DNA of 11,398 bases, taken from the NCBI GenBank assembly GCA_021817645.1, contig JAKAGH010000068.1:1-11398 (forward strand), written 5' to 3'. This DNA comes from Deltaproteobacteria bacterium (GTDB lineage: Bacteria > Desulfobacterota > Desulfobaccia > Desulfobaccales > 0-14-0-80-60-11). Position numbers and translations under genes: made by a program. Positions 1-6,360 of this stretch are shown in pieces (within the stretch, counting starts at the first letter, position 1; each line of letters opens with the position of its first letter). The notes below the pieces were generated by a model, which saw only the letters and a program-made list of their open reading frames with translations, had not been told where the DNA came from and did not search any database.

Positions 1-144
1 GAGGGTCGGAAAACATCCCCGCCCCCGCTTCACCAGACCATCCCGGCCCAGGCGTTTCATCACCGGCAGCGGGCTCATATCGAAGTAGTCCATCCCGAAC
101 CCGTCATACATGCAGACCACGGTGCGTTGGCGGTAGCGGTTCAT
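1..144 (-). CDS. Alkaline-phosphatase-superfamily phosphoesterase (phosphonoacetate-hydrolase-like), N-terminal fragment
   Basis: Only the first 48 codons are present; the gene continues past the low-coordinate edge. Reading from ATG at 144, the strand VVCMYDGFG (residues 9-17) carries Asp14, which fits the first metal-ligand aspartate of the type I phosphodiesterase / nucleotide pyrophosphatase family. It is followed by PLPVMKRLGRDG and then FPTL at residues 45-48. In this family a Thr nucleophile normally follows directly (PTxT-N), so the window stops just before the expected catalytic residue. The start overlaps the stop of the upstream TIM-barrel gene by ATGA, which implies translational coupling; an AGGA sits too close to the ATG to be a normal ribosome site. 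Known relatives include phosphonoacetate hydrolase and nucleotide pyrophosphatases. In this operon it may act on a phosphonate directly or on a phosphoester intermediate. The substrate cannot be decided from the fragment. Confidence 0.72.
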   Translation of the reverse strand, partial: MNRYRQRTVVCMYDGFGMDYFDMSPLPVMKRLGRDGLVKRGRGCFPTL

Positions 145-1094
145 TCCTGGTCCGGCCCGGTTTGCTGGTTTGGTTGCTTTAGTAATATTAGGATTTCTTT
201 GAGATTTTTTTGGGATGCGTCCGTATCCTGAAAATATCTGCTTCTTAGTTCCATGAGCAGAGTTCCCTGGTAAGATGGCATAAATTCAGCGAGTATGGCC
301 GGTATGGGAATTTCTCCCCACCCCACCGGCATATGGGAATCGCCCCGGCCAAAAGGAAGCTGGTGGGTCTGCTGTTTTTCATGGTGATAGACGGCGCTGC
401 CGAAATTATCATGAATGTGACAGTGGGCGATTAAATCCTTAATGGCAGCTGTCGCCGCCACCGGATCAAAATCGTAATATCTGGCCGCCATAAAGAGATG
501 GCCCAAATCCAGGGTGATCTTGACATTCTCCCGGTGCACCTCTTCCACCTGCCTCTTTAGAAGGTCGATCTTTTCCGCATAACAATAGGGAGAATGAAAG
601 ATATAGGGACGGGCATTTTCCAGGCAAATCGTCACCGTTGGGTATTCAGCGGCTAATTTATCTAAGATTGACCTTTCCAAGTCCAATAGGTGCTGTTGGT
701 CGGCTGGGGATAATTCCCGGGGAGCATTGATAAAAAAGGTTTCTTCGGCCACATACCGGCCTGGGTGATACACCAGATTGGGGGCGTTAATCTCCCTGGC
801 AAATTGCAGAGAGGCCCGGAATACGGCCAGATGCATGGGCAGAAAATCCTGGTTCATCAAATTGAGGGGATTGGGGGCATGGACACTGTAATGGAAATCA
901 AAATCGCGCAGGATGCGCTTAATTTTGGCAACCTGGGCCGCATCCAGCCGGCCGTTTATGATGGCATCCAGACCATGCACCGGCAGCTCCACCGCGTCCA
1001 AGCCGATTTGGGTGAAATGCTCCAGATCCCGGCGCAGGCGGCTTAAATCACCATCAATTCTCACTTCATCAATTTTGGCGCCGATTTTTACCAT
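141..1094 (-). CDS. Sugar phosphate isomerase/epimerase-like TIM-barrel protein
   Basis: A 317-residue protein with the look of the xylose-isomerase-like TIM-barrel family (AP endonuclease 2 / sugar phosphate isomerase-epimerase). Candidate metal or active-site residues occur in barrel order: Glu36 (VELP), His72 (SVHAP), His110 (VYHPGR), Glu159 (CLENA), Asp196 and His199 (LDLGH), His226/His228 (HIHDN) and Glu282 (MELRSR), plus the glycine-rich segment PVGWGEIP near 256-263. These are consistent with a divalent-metal enzyme acting on a sugar or sugar phosphate. ATG at 1094 has an almost ideal ribosome site and overlaps the phnM stop by 7 bases (ATGGTAA). It is not one of the classical Phn proteins. 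Placement after phnM suggests a step on the ribose-phosphate intermediates made by PhnM and PhnJ. The exact reaction is unknown; isomerase, epimerase or metal-dependent phosphoesterase are all possible. Confidence 0.85.
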   Translation of the reverse strand: MVKIGAKIDEVRIDGDLSRLRRDLEHFTQIGLDAVELPVHGLDAIINGRLDAAQVAKIKRILRDFDFHYSVHAPNPLNLMNQDFLPMHLAVFRASLQFAREINAPNLVYHPGRYVAEETFFINAPRELSPADQQHLLDLERSILDKLAAEYPTVTICLENARPYIFHSPYCYAEKIDLLKRQVEEVHRENVKITLDLGHLFMAARYYDFDPVAATAAIKDLIAHCHIHDNFGSAVYHHEKQQTHQLPFGRGDSHMPVGWGEIPIPAILAEFMPSYQGTLLMELRSRYFQDTDASQKNLKEILILLKQPNQQTGPDQE

Positions 1095-2245
1095 ATACTA
1101 TACACCTCCTTGCCCTTCGCCCAGGTTTTCACCACACAGGGCACTTCCTTTCTCAAGTCCACCAGGATTAGATCCGCTTCTTTGCCGGGTTCAATGGAGC
1201 CGGTTTGCCCGGCCAGGCCCACGGCTTTGGCGGGATTGAGGCTCACCATATTCACCGCGGCATGCAGCGGCAGGAGGCCCAACTGATATAGGGCAAAAAC
1301 ACTGTGGACCAGGGTCATGGGCGCGTAATCGGAACAGAGGATATCGCCGCACCCGGAAGCAATGGCCTCCCGGCCACTCAGGTTTTTCGCCTGGGAATTA
1401 CCTCTCAGGATATTGGGAGCCCCCAGGCAGATGGCCACTCCATGTTCCTTGGCGGCCGCGGCCGCCTCCAGATTCACCGGAAACTCCGAAATGACGATGC
1501 CCCTCTCTTTGAGCCAGTCTATTTTGGCCGGGGAATCATCATCATGTGAAGCCAGAGGGATTTCCAGAGAATGGCATAGGGAAACAATGTAATCTACGGT
1601 GGCCGACAAGTCTTTCTGGGCTGAGTATTTCTGTTGAATGATCTTCTCCAGTTCCTCTTCGCCCTTTTGATAGACCGCGCCGAAATAATTCTTAAAAGAA
1701 GTCAGTTCTTGAAATTGGCCCTGGCCCGGCGTGTGGTCCATCAGCGATAACAGATTGATTTTTCGGGCCTGGAGCAGTTCTTCCAAATGGGGCAGAGCAC
1801 CGGCATCGGTAATTTCAAACCGGGCATGGGCCATGGTCCGCAGGCGCAAATCAGGGGCAAGACGATGAATCTCCGAGATTATGCCCGCGGCCATGCGGTT
1901 GGAGCGCACCCCGATTTCGCCTTCGGCAAAAGAGAGGGAGTGAAAAATAGTGGTAACCCCGCTGGCGGCCAGCAATCGGTCCATTTCCAAGATGACCAGG
2001 TTCTGGGGGAAAAAGATGTTGGGCCGCGGCTCCAGGGCCTTCTCAATGGCGTCGCTATGAAGATCGATAAACCCGGGGAGAAGATACTGGCTTTGCGCGT
2101 CAATTTTGCGATGCACGGATTTGATCTCCCCGCTCTTGATTTCCGCGATCCTGCCCCCCTCCACTTTTAGAGAAGCCCGCCATTCAGTCCCATGAGGGGT
2201 GACTATGTGGGCATCTTCAATGATATAAGCTCCATTGCTTGACAC
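1088..2245 (-). CDS. phnM: PhnM, alpha-D-ribose 1-methylphosphonate 5-triphosphate diphosphatase
   Basis: PhnM hydrolyses the triphosphate of the ribose-alkylphosphonate intermediate, releasing pyrophosphate and leaving the 5-monophosphate substrate for PhnJ. The protein has 385 residues, close to the roughly 380 of the E. coli enzyme. It has the amidohydrolase layout: a small N-terminal beta domain, then PGFIDLHSD (57-65) with the first metal-binding His, the PhnM-like ALEPRPN stretch just after it, a later SHDDDSP metal segment, CSDYAPM near 300, and a C-terminal beta segment (GSIEPGKEADLILVD). The start is GTG at 2245, only 3 bases after the phnL stop, with AGGAG 9 bases upstream. Its stop overlaps the next gene. 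An alanine-rich codon run inside it creates a 16-base GC palindrome of no apparent function. Confidence 0.96.
   Translation of the reverse strand: MSSNGAYIIEDAHIVTPHGTEWRASLKVEGGRIAEIKSGEIKSVHRKIDAQSQYLLPGFIDLHSDAIEKALEPRPNIFFPQNLVILEMDRLLAASGVTTIFHSLSFAEGEIGVRSNRMAAGIISEIHRLAPDLRLRTMAHARFEITDAGALPHLEELLQARKINLLSLMDHTPGQGQFQELTSFKNYFGAVYQKGEEELEKIIQQKYSAQKDLSATVDYIVSLCHSLEIPLASHDDDSPAKIDWLKERGIVISEFPVNLEAAAAAKEHGVAICLGAPNILRGNSQAKNLSGREAIASGCGDILCSDYAPMTLVHSVFALYQLGLLPLHAAVNMVSLNPAKAVGLAGQTGSIEPGKEADLILVDLRKEVPCVVKTWAKGKEVYSIW
1103..1111 (-). promoter_or_regulatory. Very strong Shine-Dalgarno site for the TIM-barrel gene
   Basis: AAGGAGGTG on the minus strand lies 8 bases before ATG 1094. 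It is the best match to the 16S rRNA tail among the gene starts in the window and lies inside the end of phnM. It fixes the start of the TIM-barrel gene and suggests this non-classical gene is efficiently translated. Confidence 0.8.
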
Positions 2246-2248
2246 GCC

Positions 2249-2935
2249 TTAATTCTCCTGGCTCAGGGCATAGACCCGGTCAATGATGGCCTGCATCAGG
2301 TCATCATGGTGAGAAATACCGATAAGGGTGGTTCCTTGTTCTTTCAACTGCTTCAGGATATCCACCACAATGGCGATGGACTGCGGATCCAAGGAGGCCG
2401 TAGGCTCATCCAACAGCAGCAGGCGAGGTTTCCAAATGACCGCCCGGGCCAGATTGAGGCGTTGCTGTTCGCCGCCGCTAAAAGTGACCGGATAGGCCTC
2501 AAAAAGATTTGAGGGGATCTGGAGCCTTTCCAAAAAACCGGCTGCAATTTTCCTGGCCTCTCCCGTAGAGAGACCGTTTTTCAGGAGTAAGGGCTCGGCC
2601 ACGAGATCGAGGGCGGTGACCCTGGGGAGTACCTGTAAAAACTGGGAGACGTAACCGATCTCGGTTTGGCGCACCTCCAAAATCACCTGGTGTGCGGCCC
2701 GGGCCAGGTCAATCCGGCCCCAGCGCCGGGAATCGTACCAGATCCGCCCCCCGCTGGAAAGGTAGGTCCGGTAGATGCACTTTAAGAGCGTGCTCTTGCC
2801 GATGCCGCTGGGACCGGCAACCCCCCAAAATTCCCCCGCCGCGACCTGGAAAGAGACGTCTTCCAGGGCTTGAATCCGCTTCCGGCCCAAGCTATGGATG
2901 TGAAAAGTCTTGGAAAGCTGTTCTATCTCGAGCAA
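2249..2935 (-). CDS. phnL: PhnL, ABC-type ATPase subunit of the C-P lyase system
   Basis: PhnL is an ABC-family ATPase without a membrane partner. It is needed, with PhnI, G and H, for forming the ribose 1-phosphonate 5-triphosphate, and in E. coli it can associate with the core complex. At 228 residues it matches the E. coli length (about 226). Visible motifs: Walker A GPSGIGKST (41-49), a Q-loop region YVSQFLQVLPR (95-105), the ABC signature FSGGEQQR (152-159), Walker B LLLLDEP (172-178) and the H-loop ISHHD (207-211). QFLxVxPR and FSGGEQQRxNxAR are typical of PhnL rather than transporter ATPases. The only reasonable start is TTG at 2935: an in-frame TGA lies seven codons upstream, and starting here aligns the opening MLEIEQLSKTF with E. 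coli PhnL. It follows the REPIN-like element, the second-longest gap before an enzyme gene boundary in this operon. Confidence 0.95.
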   Translation of the reverse strand: MLEIEQLSKTFHIHSLGRKRIQALEDVSFQVAAGEFWGVAGPSGIGKSTLLKCIYRTYLSSGGRIWYDSRRWGRIDLARAAHQVILEVRQTEIGYVSQFLQVLPRVTALDLVAEPLLLKNGLSTGEARKIAAGFLERLQIPSNLFEAYPVTFSGGEQQRLNLARAVIWKPRLLLLDEPTASLDPQSIAIVVDILKQLKEQGTTLIGISHHDDLMQAIIDRVYALSQEN

Positions 2936-2946
2936 CTGGCGTCTTT

Positions 2947-2952
2947 CTCCTC
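2947..2952 (-). promoter_or_regulatory. Ribosome binding site for phnL, unusually distant from a TTG start
   Basis: GAGGAG on the minus strand is 11 bases from TTG 2935 and directly abuts the inverted-repeat element. The long spacing and the weak start codon together suggest poor initiation. In-frame TGA overlapping this site rules out an upstream start. Confidence 0.55.
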
Positions 2953-2953
2953 A

Positions 2954-3036
2954 GTAGGGGCATAGCTTGCTATGCCCTTTCTATGCCCCAGAAGGGCTGG
3001 TTATACCTGCACGGGCACAGCAAGCTGCGCCCCTAC
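2954..3036. repeat. REPIN-like element: two inverted GTAG-headed palindromes
   Basis: The two ends are inverted copies of a 24-base unit. At 2954-2977 the unit starts GTAGGGGC and contains the perfect 9-bp palindrome GGGCATAGC-TT-GCTATGCCC. At 3013-3036 the inverted copy contains GGGCACAGC-AA-GCTGCGCCC. The units match at 21 of 24 positions. In the transcribed RNA two of the three differences become G-U pairs, so 23 of 24 positions can pair into one long hairpin around a 35-base middle. A GTAG tetranucleotide next to a short palindrome, arranged as an inverted pair, is the layout of REP doublets (REPINs) mobilised by RAYT transposases. No transposase is present here. The element fills almost the whole phnK-phnL gap, and its GTAG provides the phnK TAG stop. 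Confidence 0.75.
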
Positions 3037-3908
3037 AACTGCGAACTTACCAACAACTGGGTATAAGGATGTTGAGGGTCTTCCAAAATTTGATCCGTAA
3101 GGCCGGATTCCACCACCCGGCCACATTTCATGACCATGGTCCGGGAGGTCAGCAGCCGGATAACCCCCAAATCATGGGAAACCACAATGACGGTCAGGTG
3201 GAACTCGCTTTGTAATTGCCTGATCAGATCCAGCACCCTGGCCTGCACGGAAAGATCCAGACCGGTGGTGACTTCGTCCAGGAATAAAATGACGGGGTTA
3301 TTGGATAAGGCCTTGGCAATCTGCACCCGTTGCCGCATCCCCCCGCTAAAGTTTCTCGGGGGTTCATCCAGGCGCTGGACGGGTATTTCGGTTTTGGCCA
3401 ACAAATCGGCGCTCCGGCCGCGCATCTGGCCGATGTGGCGGCATCCGGCCATGATCAAACGTTCGGCAATATTGCCTCCAGAACTTACCGCCATTCGCAG
3501 ACCGAGATGGGGGTTTTGATAGACCATACCCAGGCAGGCATGGCGGAGCTGTCTTTTTTGAAAAGAATTGAGGGTCAAAAGATTTTCATCTGTCTGAGGG
3601 AGTTTTACCTGCGGATTTGCTGACACGGCGGCATTATGGAAATATATCTCTCCCCCGGAAGAATCGTAGTCAAAGTAGAGGAGGCGCACCACCGTGCTTT
3701 TCCCGGAGCCGCTTTCCCCGACAATCCCCAGTACCTCGGCCGGGTAAAGCTCAAAGGAGACCTGGCCGCAGGCCACCACTGCGCCGCAATGGCAGCAGAT
3801 ATTGGTCTCAAATTCCGGGCCGGTCACTTCCAGACAACGGGGACAGCCGCCGCCATAGATCTTGGTGAGGTCCTTGATGGTTAAAACCGGCTGCCATTGT
3901 TGCATCAT
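3033..3908 (-). CDS. phnK: PhnK, ABC-type ATPase of the C-P lyase complex, with a cysteine-rich insertion
   Basis: PhnK is an ATPase that in E. coli binds the PhnGHIJ core near PhnJ. Here it has 291 residues versus about 252 in E. coli. Motifs: Walker A GESGSGKST (64-72), Q-loop VYQNPHLGLR (129-138), a PhnK-type SSGGNIAERL segment (142-151), signature FSGGMRQR (187-194), Walker B VILFLDE (206-212) and H-loop VVSHD. The DEPT proline is replaced (DEVTTGLD). Much of the extra length is residues 20-47: Cys22-x2-Cys25, then Cys38-x2-Cys41 and Cys47, a possible zinc ribbon or Fe-S site ahead of Walker A. The end TQLLVSS matches E. coli, but the last residues differ because the stop lies in the REPIN-like repeat. 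ATG 3908 overlaps the acetyltransferase stop (ATGA), with GGAG 8 bases upstream. Confidence 0.96.
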   Translation of the reverse strand: MMQQWQPVLTIKDLTKIYGGGCPRCLEVTGPEFETNICCHCGAVVACGQVSFELYPAEVLGIVGESGSGKSTVVRLLYFDYDSSGGEIYFHNAAVSANPQVKLPQTDENLLTLNSFQKRQLRHACLGMVYQNPHLGLRMAVSSGGNIAERLIMAGCRHIGQMRGRSADLLAKTEIPVQRLDEPPRNFSGGMRQRVQIAKALSNNPVILFLDEVTTGLDLSVQARVLDLIRQLQSEFHLTVIVVSHDLGVIRLLTSRTMVMKCGRVVESGLTDQILEDPQHPYTQLLVSSQL

Positions 3909-4354
3909 GGGGTAAGCTCCACCAGGAAACTGCAGCCGTGCTTTTGAAATCCCAGGCTTTCGTAAAAGCGATGGGCTTCTTCCCGGTTTTTATGGCCGGA
4001 GAGGGCGAGCTTGTAGCAACCCTTTTCCCTGGCCCGGTTAATGGCGAACTGCATCATGTCCCGGCCGATTCCTCGGCCTCTAAGGTCCTCTCGCACCACC
4101 ACGTCTTCCACCAGGGCGGATGGGGCTCCCCGGTGGCCCAGGTTATCCATGATCAGCATGGCAAAGACTCCCAGAATTTCCCCTGCGGCCTCGGCGGCAA
4201 AGAGCTGATAATCCGGGTATTTCTGCATGCGCTGTAATATGGTGCGGGCCTGCTCTAAGGTCAAAATTGACCCGTCATCCATCCCCAGGTGCCCATAAAG
4301 GGGCAAGATCAAGGGCAAGTCCGCTTCCCTGGCTGTCCGGAGAGTTATTTGCAC
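3905..4354 (-). CDS. GNAT-family N-acetyltransferase within the C-P lyase operon (PhnO-like role possible)
   Basis: A 149-residue single-domain GNAT protein. Beta-strand 4 and motif A are clear: VEDVVVREDLRGRGIG (82-97) includes the acetyl-CoA pyrophosphate loop R-G-R-G-I-G. Then comes a helix (RDMMQFAINRAREKG) and the motif B segment NREEAHRFYESLGF. Members transfer acetyl from acetyl-CoA to an amine. E. coli PhnO, of similar length (144), acetylates aminoalkylphosphonates so that C-P lyase can use them or so that toxic products are avoided. The same job is likely here because the gene is locked between phnJ and phnK: its GTG start at 4354 overlaps the phnJ stop by 10 bases, with GAGGT 6 bases upstream, and its TGA overlaps the phnK ATG. 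Sequence similarity to PhnO beyond the GNAT core is modest, so orthology is not claimed. Confidence 0.85.
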   Translation of the reverse strand: MQITLRTAREADLPLILPLYGHLGMDDGSILTLEQARTILQRMQKYPDYQLFAAEAAGEILGVFAMLIMDNLGHRGAPSALVEDVVVREDLRGRGIGRDMMQFAINRAREKGCYKLALSGHKNREEAHRFYESLGFQKHGCSFLVELTP

Positions 4355-5250
4355 GAGCGCACCTCTTTCTCCTCCTGCTGAGCTAATATCTTGTCGCAGT
4401 GGCTGGTGTCGGAACAGAGGTAAGTCCTCGCGCCGGACGCCTCATCGATGATCTCATCGAGAAAAGTAGCGCTGCTGCCACACCTCTGGCAGGCCTGACC
4501 CGGGAAATCCTCCACCCGGAACTTCTCGTCCTCAAACTCCAGGGGCTCCACCCGGGTATGGGGCGGAATGGCATAGATTCTCTTTTCCCGGCCGGCCCCG
4601 AAGAGGAAAAGGGTTTCCGCCAGGTGCAGCTTGGGGATATCCCACCTGGGTATGGGGCTGGGGTCCATGATGTAGCGGCCGTTGACCGTCACCGGATAAC
4701 GCGCGCCGATGCTGATTTCTCCATATTTGACGATGTCTTCATAGAGATAGAGCCACATCTGGCTGTAATCGGCTTCGCCGTGCATCCGCCGGGTCTCGGC
4801 CTCTGAAGGCTCCACGGTGCGTAAAGCCTCAGGGAAGGGCACTTGTAAAACCAGAATCTGGTCCCGGGTCATGGCCTCTTCCGGAATCCGGTGCCGGGTT
4901 TGAATAATCGTCGCCTGCCGGGTGTCGGTGGTGGTGCTCACGCCGGTCACCTGCCCCACGAATTTCTTGATGTTCACCGCGTTCACACTGCCGTCGCAGC
5001 CCTGGTCGATGACCTTCAGGATATCCTCCGGACCGATCAAAGACAGGGTGAGCTGCAGGCCGCCGGTGCCCCAGCCCCGGGCGACGGGCAATTCCGGGGA
5101 GGCAAAGGGCACCTGATACCCGGGGATGGCCACGGCCTTGAGAATTTTCCGCCGGATTTCCCGTTTGGCTGCTTCATTAATGAAAGCGAAATTATAATCC
5201 CGGGATTTCTTGACCCGGCGGTGGTCTTGAAGCCATGCGTTAAGTCGCAT
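4345..5250 (-). CDS. phnJ: PhnJ, alpha-D-ribose 1-methylphosphonate 5-phosphate C-P lyase (radical SAM)
   Basis: PhnJ is the catalytic subunit: a radical S-adenosylmethionine enzyme that cleaves the C-P bond, giving an alkane (methane from methylphosphonate) and ribose 1,2-cyclic phosphate 5-phosphate. All key residues are present. The cysteines Cys254, Cys257, Cys279 and Cys285 reproduce the E. coli spacing C-x2-C-x21-C-x5-C, and AVAIPGYQVPF places Gly44 where E. coli has the glycyl-radical Gly32. YGWGTGG-like (RGWGTGG) and NGRYxMDPSPIP segments are also typical. Length is 301 residues versus 281 in E. coli, most of the excess being a basic N-terminal extension (residues 1-17). ATG 5250 is chosen because the frame upstream overlaps phnI deeply; AGGA lies 8 bases before it. 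It overlaps the phnI end by 11 bases. This subunit should be functional. Confidence 0.98.
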   Translation of the reverse strand: MRLNAWLQDHRRVKKSRDYNFAFINEAAKREIRRKILKAVAIPGYQVPFASPELPVARGWGTGGLQLTLSLIGPEDILKVIDQGCDGSVNAVNIKKFVGQVTGVSTTTDTRQATIIQTRHRIPEEAMTRDQILVLQVPFPEALRTVEPSEAETRRMHGEADYSQMWLYLYEDIVKYGEISIGARYPVTVNGRYIMDPSPIPRWDIPKLHLAETLFLFGAGREKRIYAIPPHTRVEPLEFEDEKFRVEDFPGQACQRCGSSATFLDEIIDEASGARTYLCSDTSHCDKILAQQEEKEVRSCK

Positions 5251-6358
5251 TGTCTTTTCCTGATCCCGGTTTTGTCTTTTTGCCGGCTTCCTGGGCCCGG
5301 CGCAAGCGGTCCAGGTCTGACTGGAAGGTGACATAATGGGGTAACTTCCAGTGGGAGCCGAACCCCAGGGATTCGATGCCGTCCAGGTGAGACAGGACGA
5401 ATTCCTGGTCTTCGGAAGGCATGCGGGGTTCCGGGGCTTGCATCGCCCGGTCCAGGACCGCCATGGCAATGGCTTTGATTTCGTTGTGGCCGAAGCAGAG
5501 CCCATACCCCAGGGTAAATTTCGGTGAGCCCTCGGCCGCAGTGAATCTGGCGATGACCTCGGCCTCGGTCACCTTCACTTCGCCGATGGTATAGGGCGCG
5601 CCCGTTTGGGGGTGCTCGATGCGGACCGGCAGATAACCGACCCGCAGTTCCCCTACCGTCGGGTGGATATCCCCGTAACCCCGCATATTGGTGTAGGCCA
5701 GCAGCAGCAGCCCCCCGGTTTCACTCCGGGCCATGGTTTGCAAAGCCGCGCTGCGGGAGGCGGGGAAGGTCAGCGATTGGCGGGTGATGTCAAAGATTTT
5801 CTCTCTTCCCTCCTCGTTTCCCAGGGCTTCCGCCAACAGCCCTTCTTTCCGGAGAATATCGATCACTTTGGGAAAGGTCAGCGGCAACGGCCGGGTCCCA
5901 GCCAGGTCCCGGCCCAGGGCCTGCAAGAAAGCCTGCCTTTGCCGGGGTGTATCCTCTAAGAGTTCGAAATCCAGGAGCCTGAGGGTATAATCGCTGGTGG
6001 GTCCCAGGACCTGACCCCCGGGAATGTCTTTGAAGGCCGCGGAAATTCTGCGGATGATCCTGATTTCCTCGCCTTTATGGGGCAGGGAATAGCCCACCCG
6101 GGGTTGGGTGGCCCGATAAGCCCGGAGCATAAAAGCGGCCTCCAGGGTATCGCCGGCTGCTTGTTTGAAGGCCAAAGCCGCCAGGTCCGGGGCATACAGG
6201 GAACCCTCGCTCATCACCCGGTCCACCGCCAGATAGAGTTGTTCCTGAATCTGCCGCACCTCTAATGGGTCGGATGCCCCTTTCAGCCTTTGATAAGTCA
6301 GCAGCTTCCCGGCTTGGGCGATGGCCTCTTCGCCCCCTTTGACCGCCACATATCCCAT
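5240..6358 (-). CDS. phnI: PhnI, C-P lyase core subunit / phosphonate ribosylation enzyme
   Basis: PhnI, with PhnG, H and L, attaches phosphonate to the ribose of ATP by displacing adenine; alone it shows nucleosidase activity in E. coli. The protein has 372 residues versus about 354 there. Family hallmarks are visible along its length: the opening GYVAVKGGEEAI, YLAVDRVMSEGSLY, ALAFKQAAGDTLEA, RRISAAFKDIPGGQVLGPTSDYTLRLLDF (about 105-133), FTLGYGLCFGHNEIKAIAM (about 277-295), and the close SHLDGIESLGFGSHWKLPHYVTFQ. The ATG at 6358 is 2 bases after the phnH stop, and its ribosome site GGAGGTG lies inside the last codons of phnH. It overlaps phnJ by 11 bases. No missing segment is apparent. Confidence 0.97.
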   Translation of the reverse strand: MGYVAVKGGEEAIAQAGKLLTYQRLKGASDPLEVRQIQEQLYLAVDRVMSEGSLYAPDLAALAFKQAAGDTLEAAFMLRAYRATQPRVGYSLPHKGEEIRIIRRISAAFKDIPGGQVLGPTSDYTLRLLDFELLEDTPRQRQAFLQALGRDLAGTRPLPLTFPKVIDILRKEGLLAEALGNEEGREKIFDITRQSLTFPASRSAALQTMARSETGGLLLLAYTNMRGYGDIHPTVGELRVGYLPVRIEHPQTGAPYTIGEVKVTEAEVIARFTAAEGSPKFTLGYGLCFGHNEIKAIAMAVLDRAMQAPEPRMPSEDQEFVLSHLDGIESLGFGSHWKLPHYVTFQSDLDRLRRAQEAGKKTKPGSGKDNAT

Positions 6359-6360
6359 GT

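Noticed and set aside
1451..1466. 16-base perfect palindrome GGCGGCCGCGGCCGCC
   Set aside because: It falls on a run of Ala/Glu codons in phnM; a by-product of GC-rich alanine codons rather than a site.
5251..5505. Longer phnJ frame starting at 5505
   Set aside because: The extra 85 residues lie fully inside phnI in another frame, are low-complexity Pro/Ser/Arg-rich, and have no PhnJ similarity; ATG 5250 has a ribosome site.
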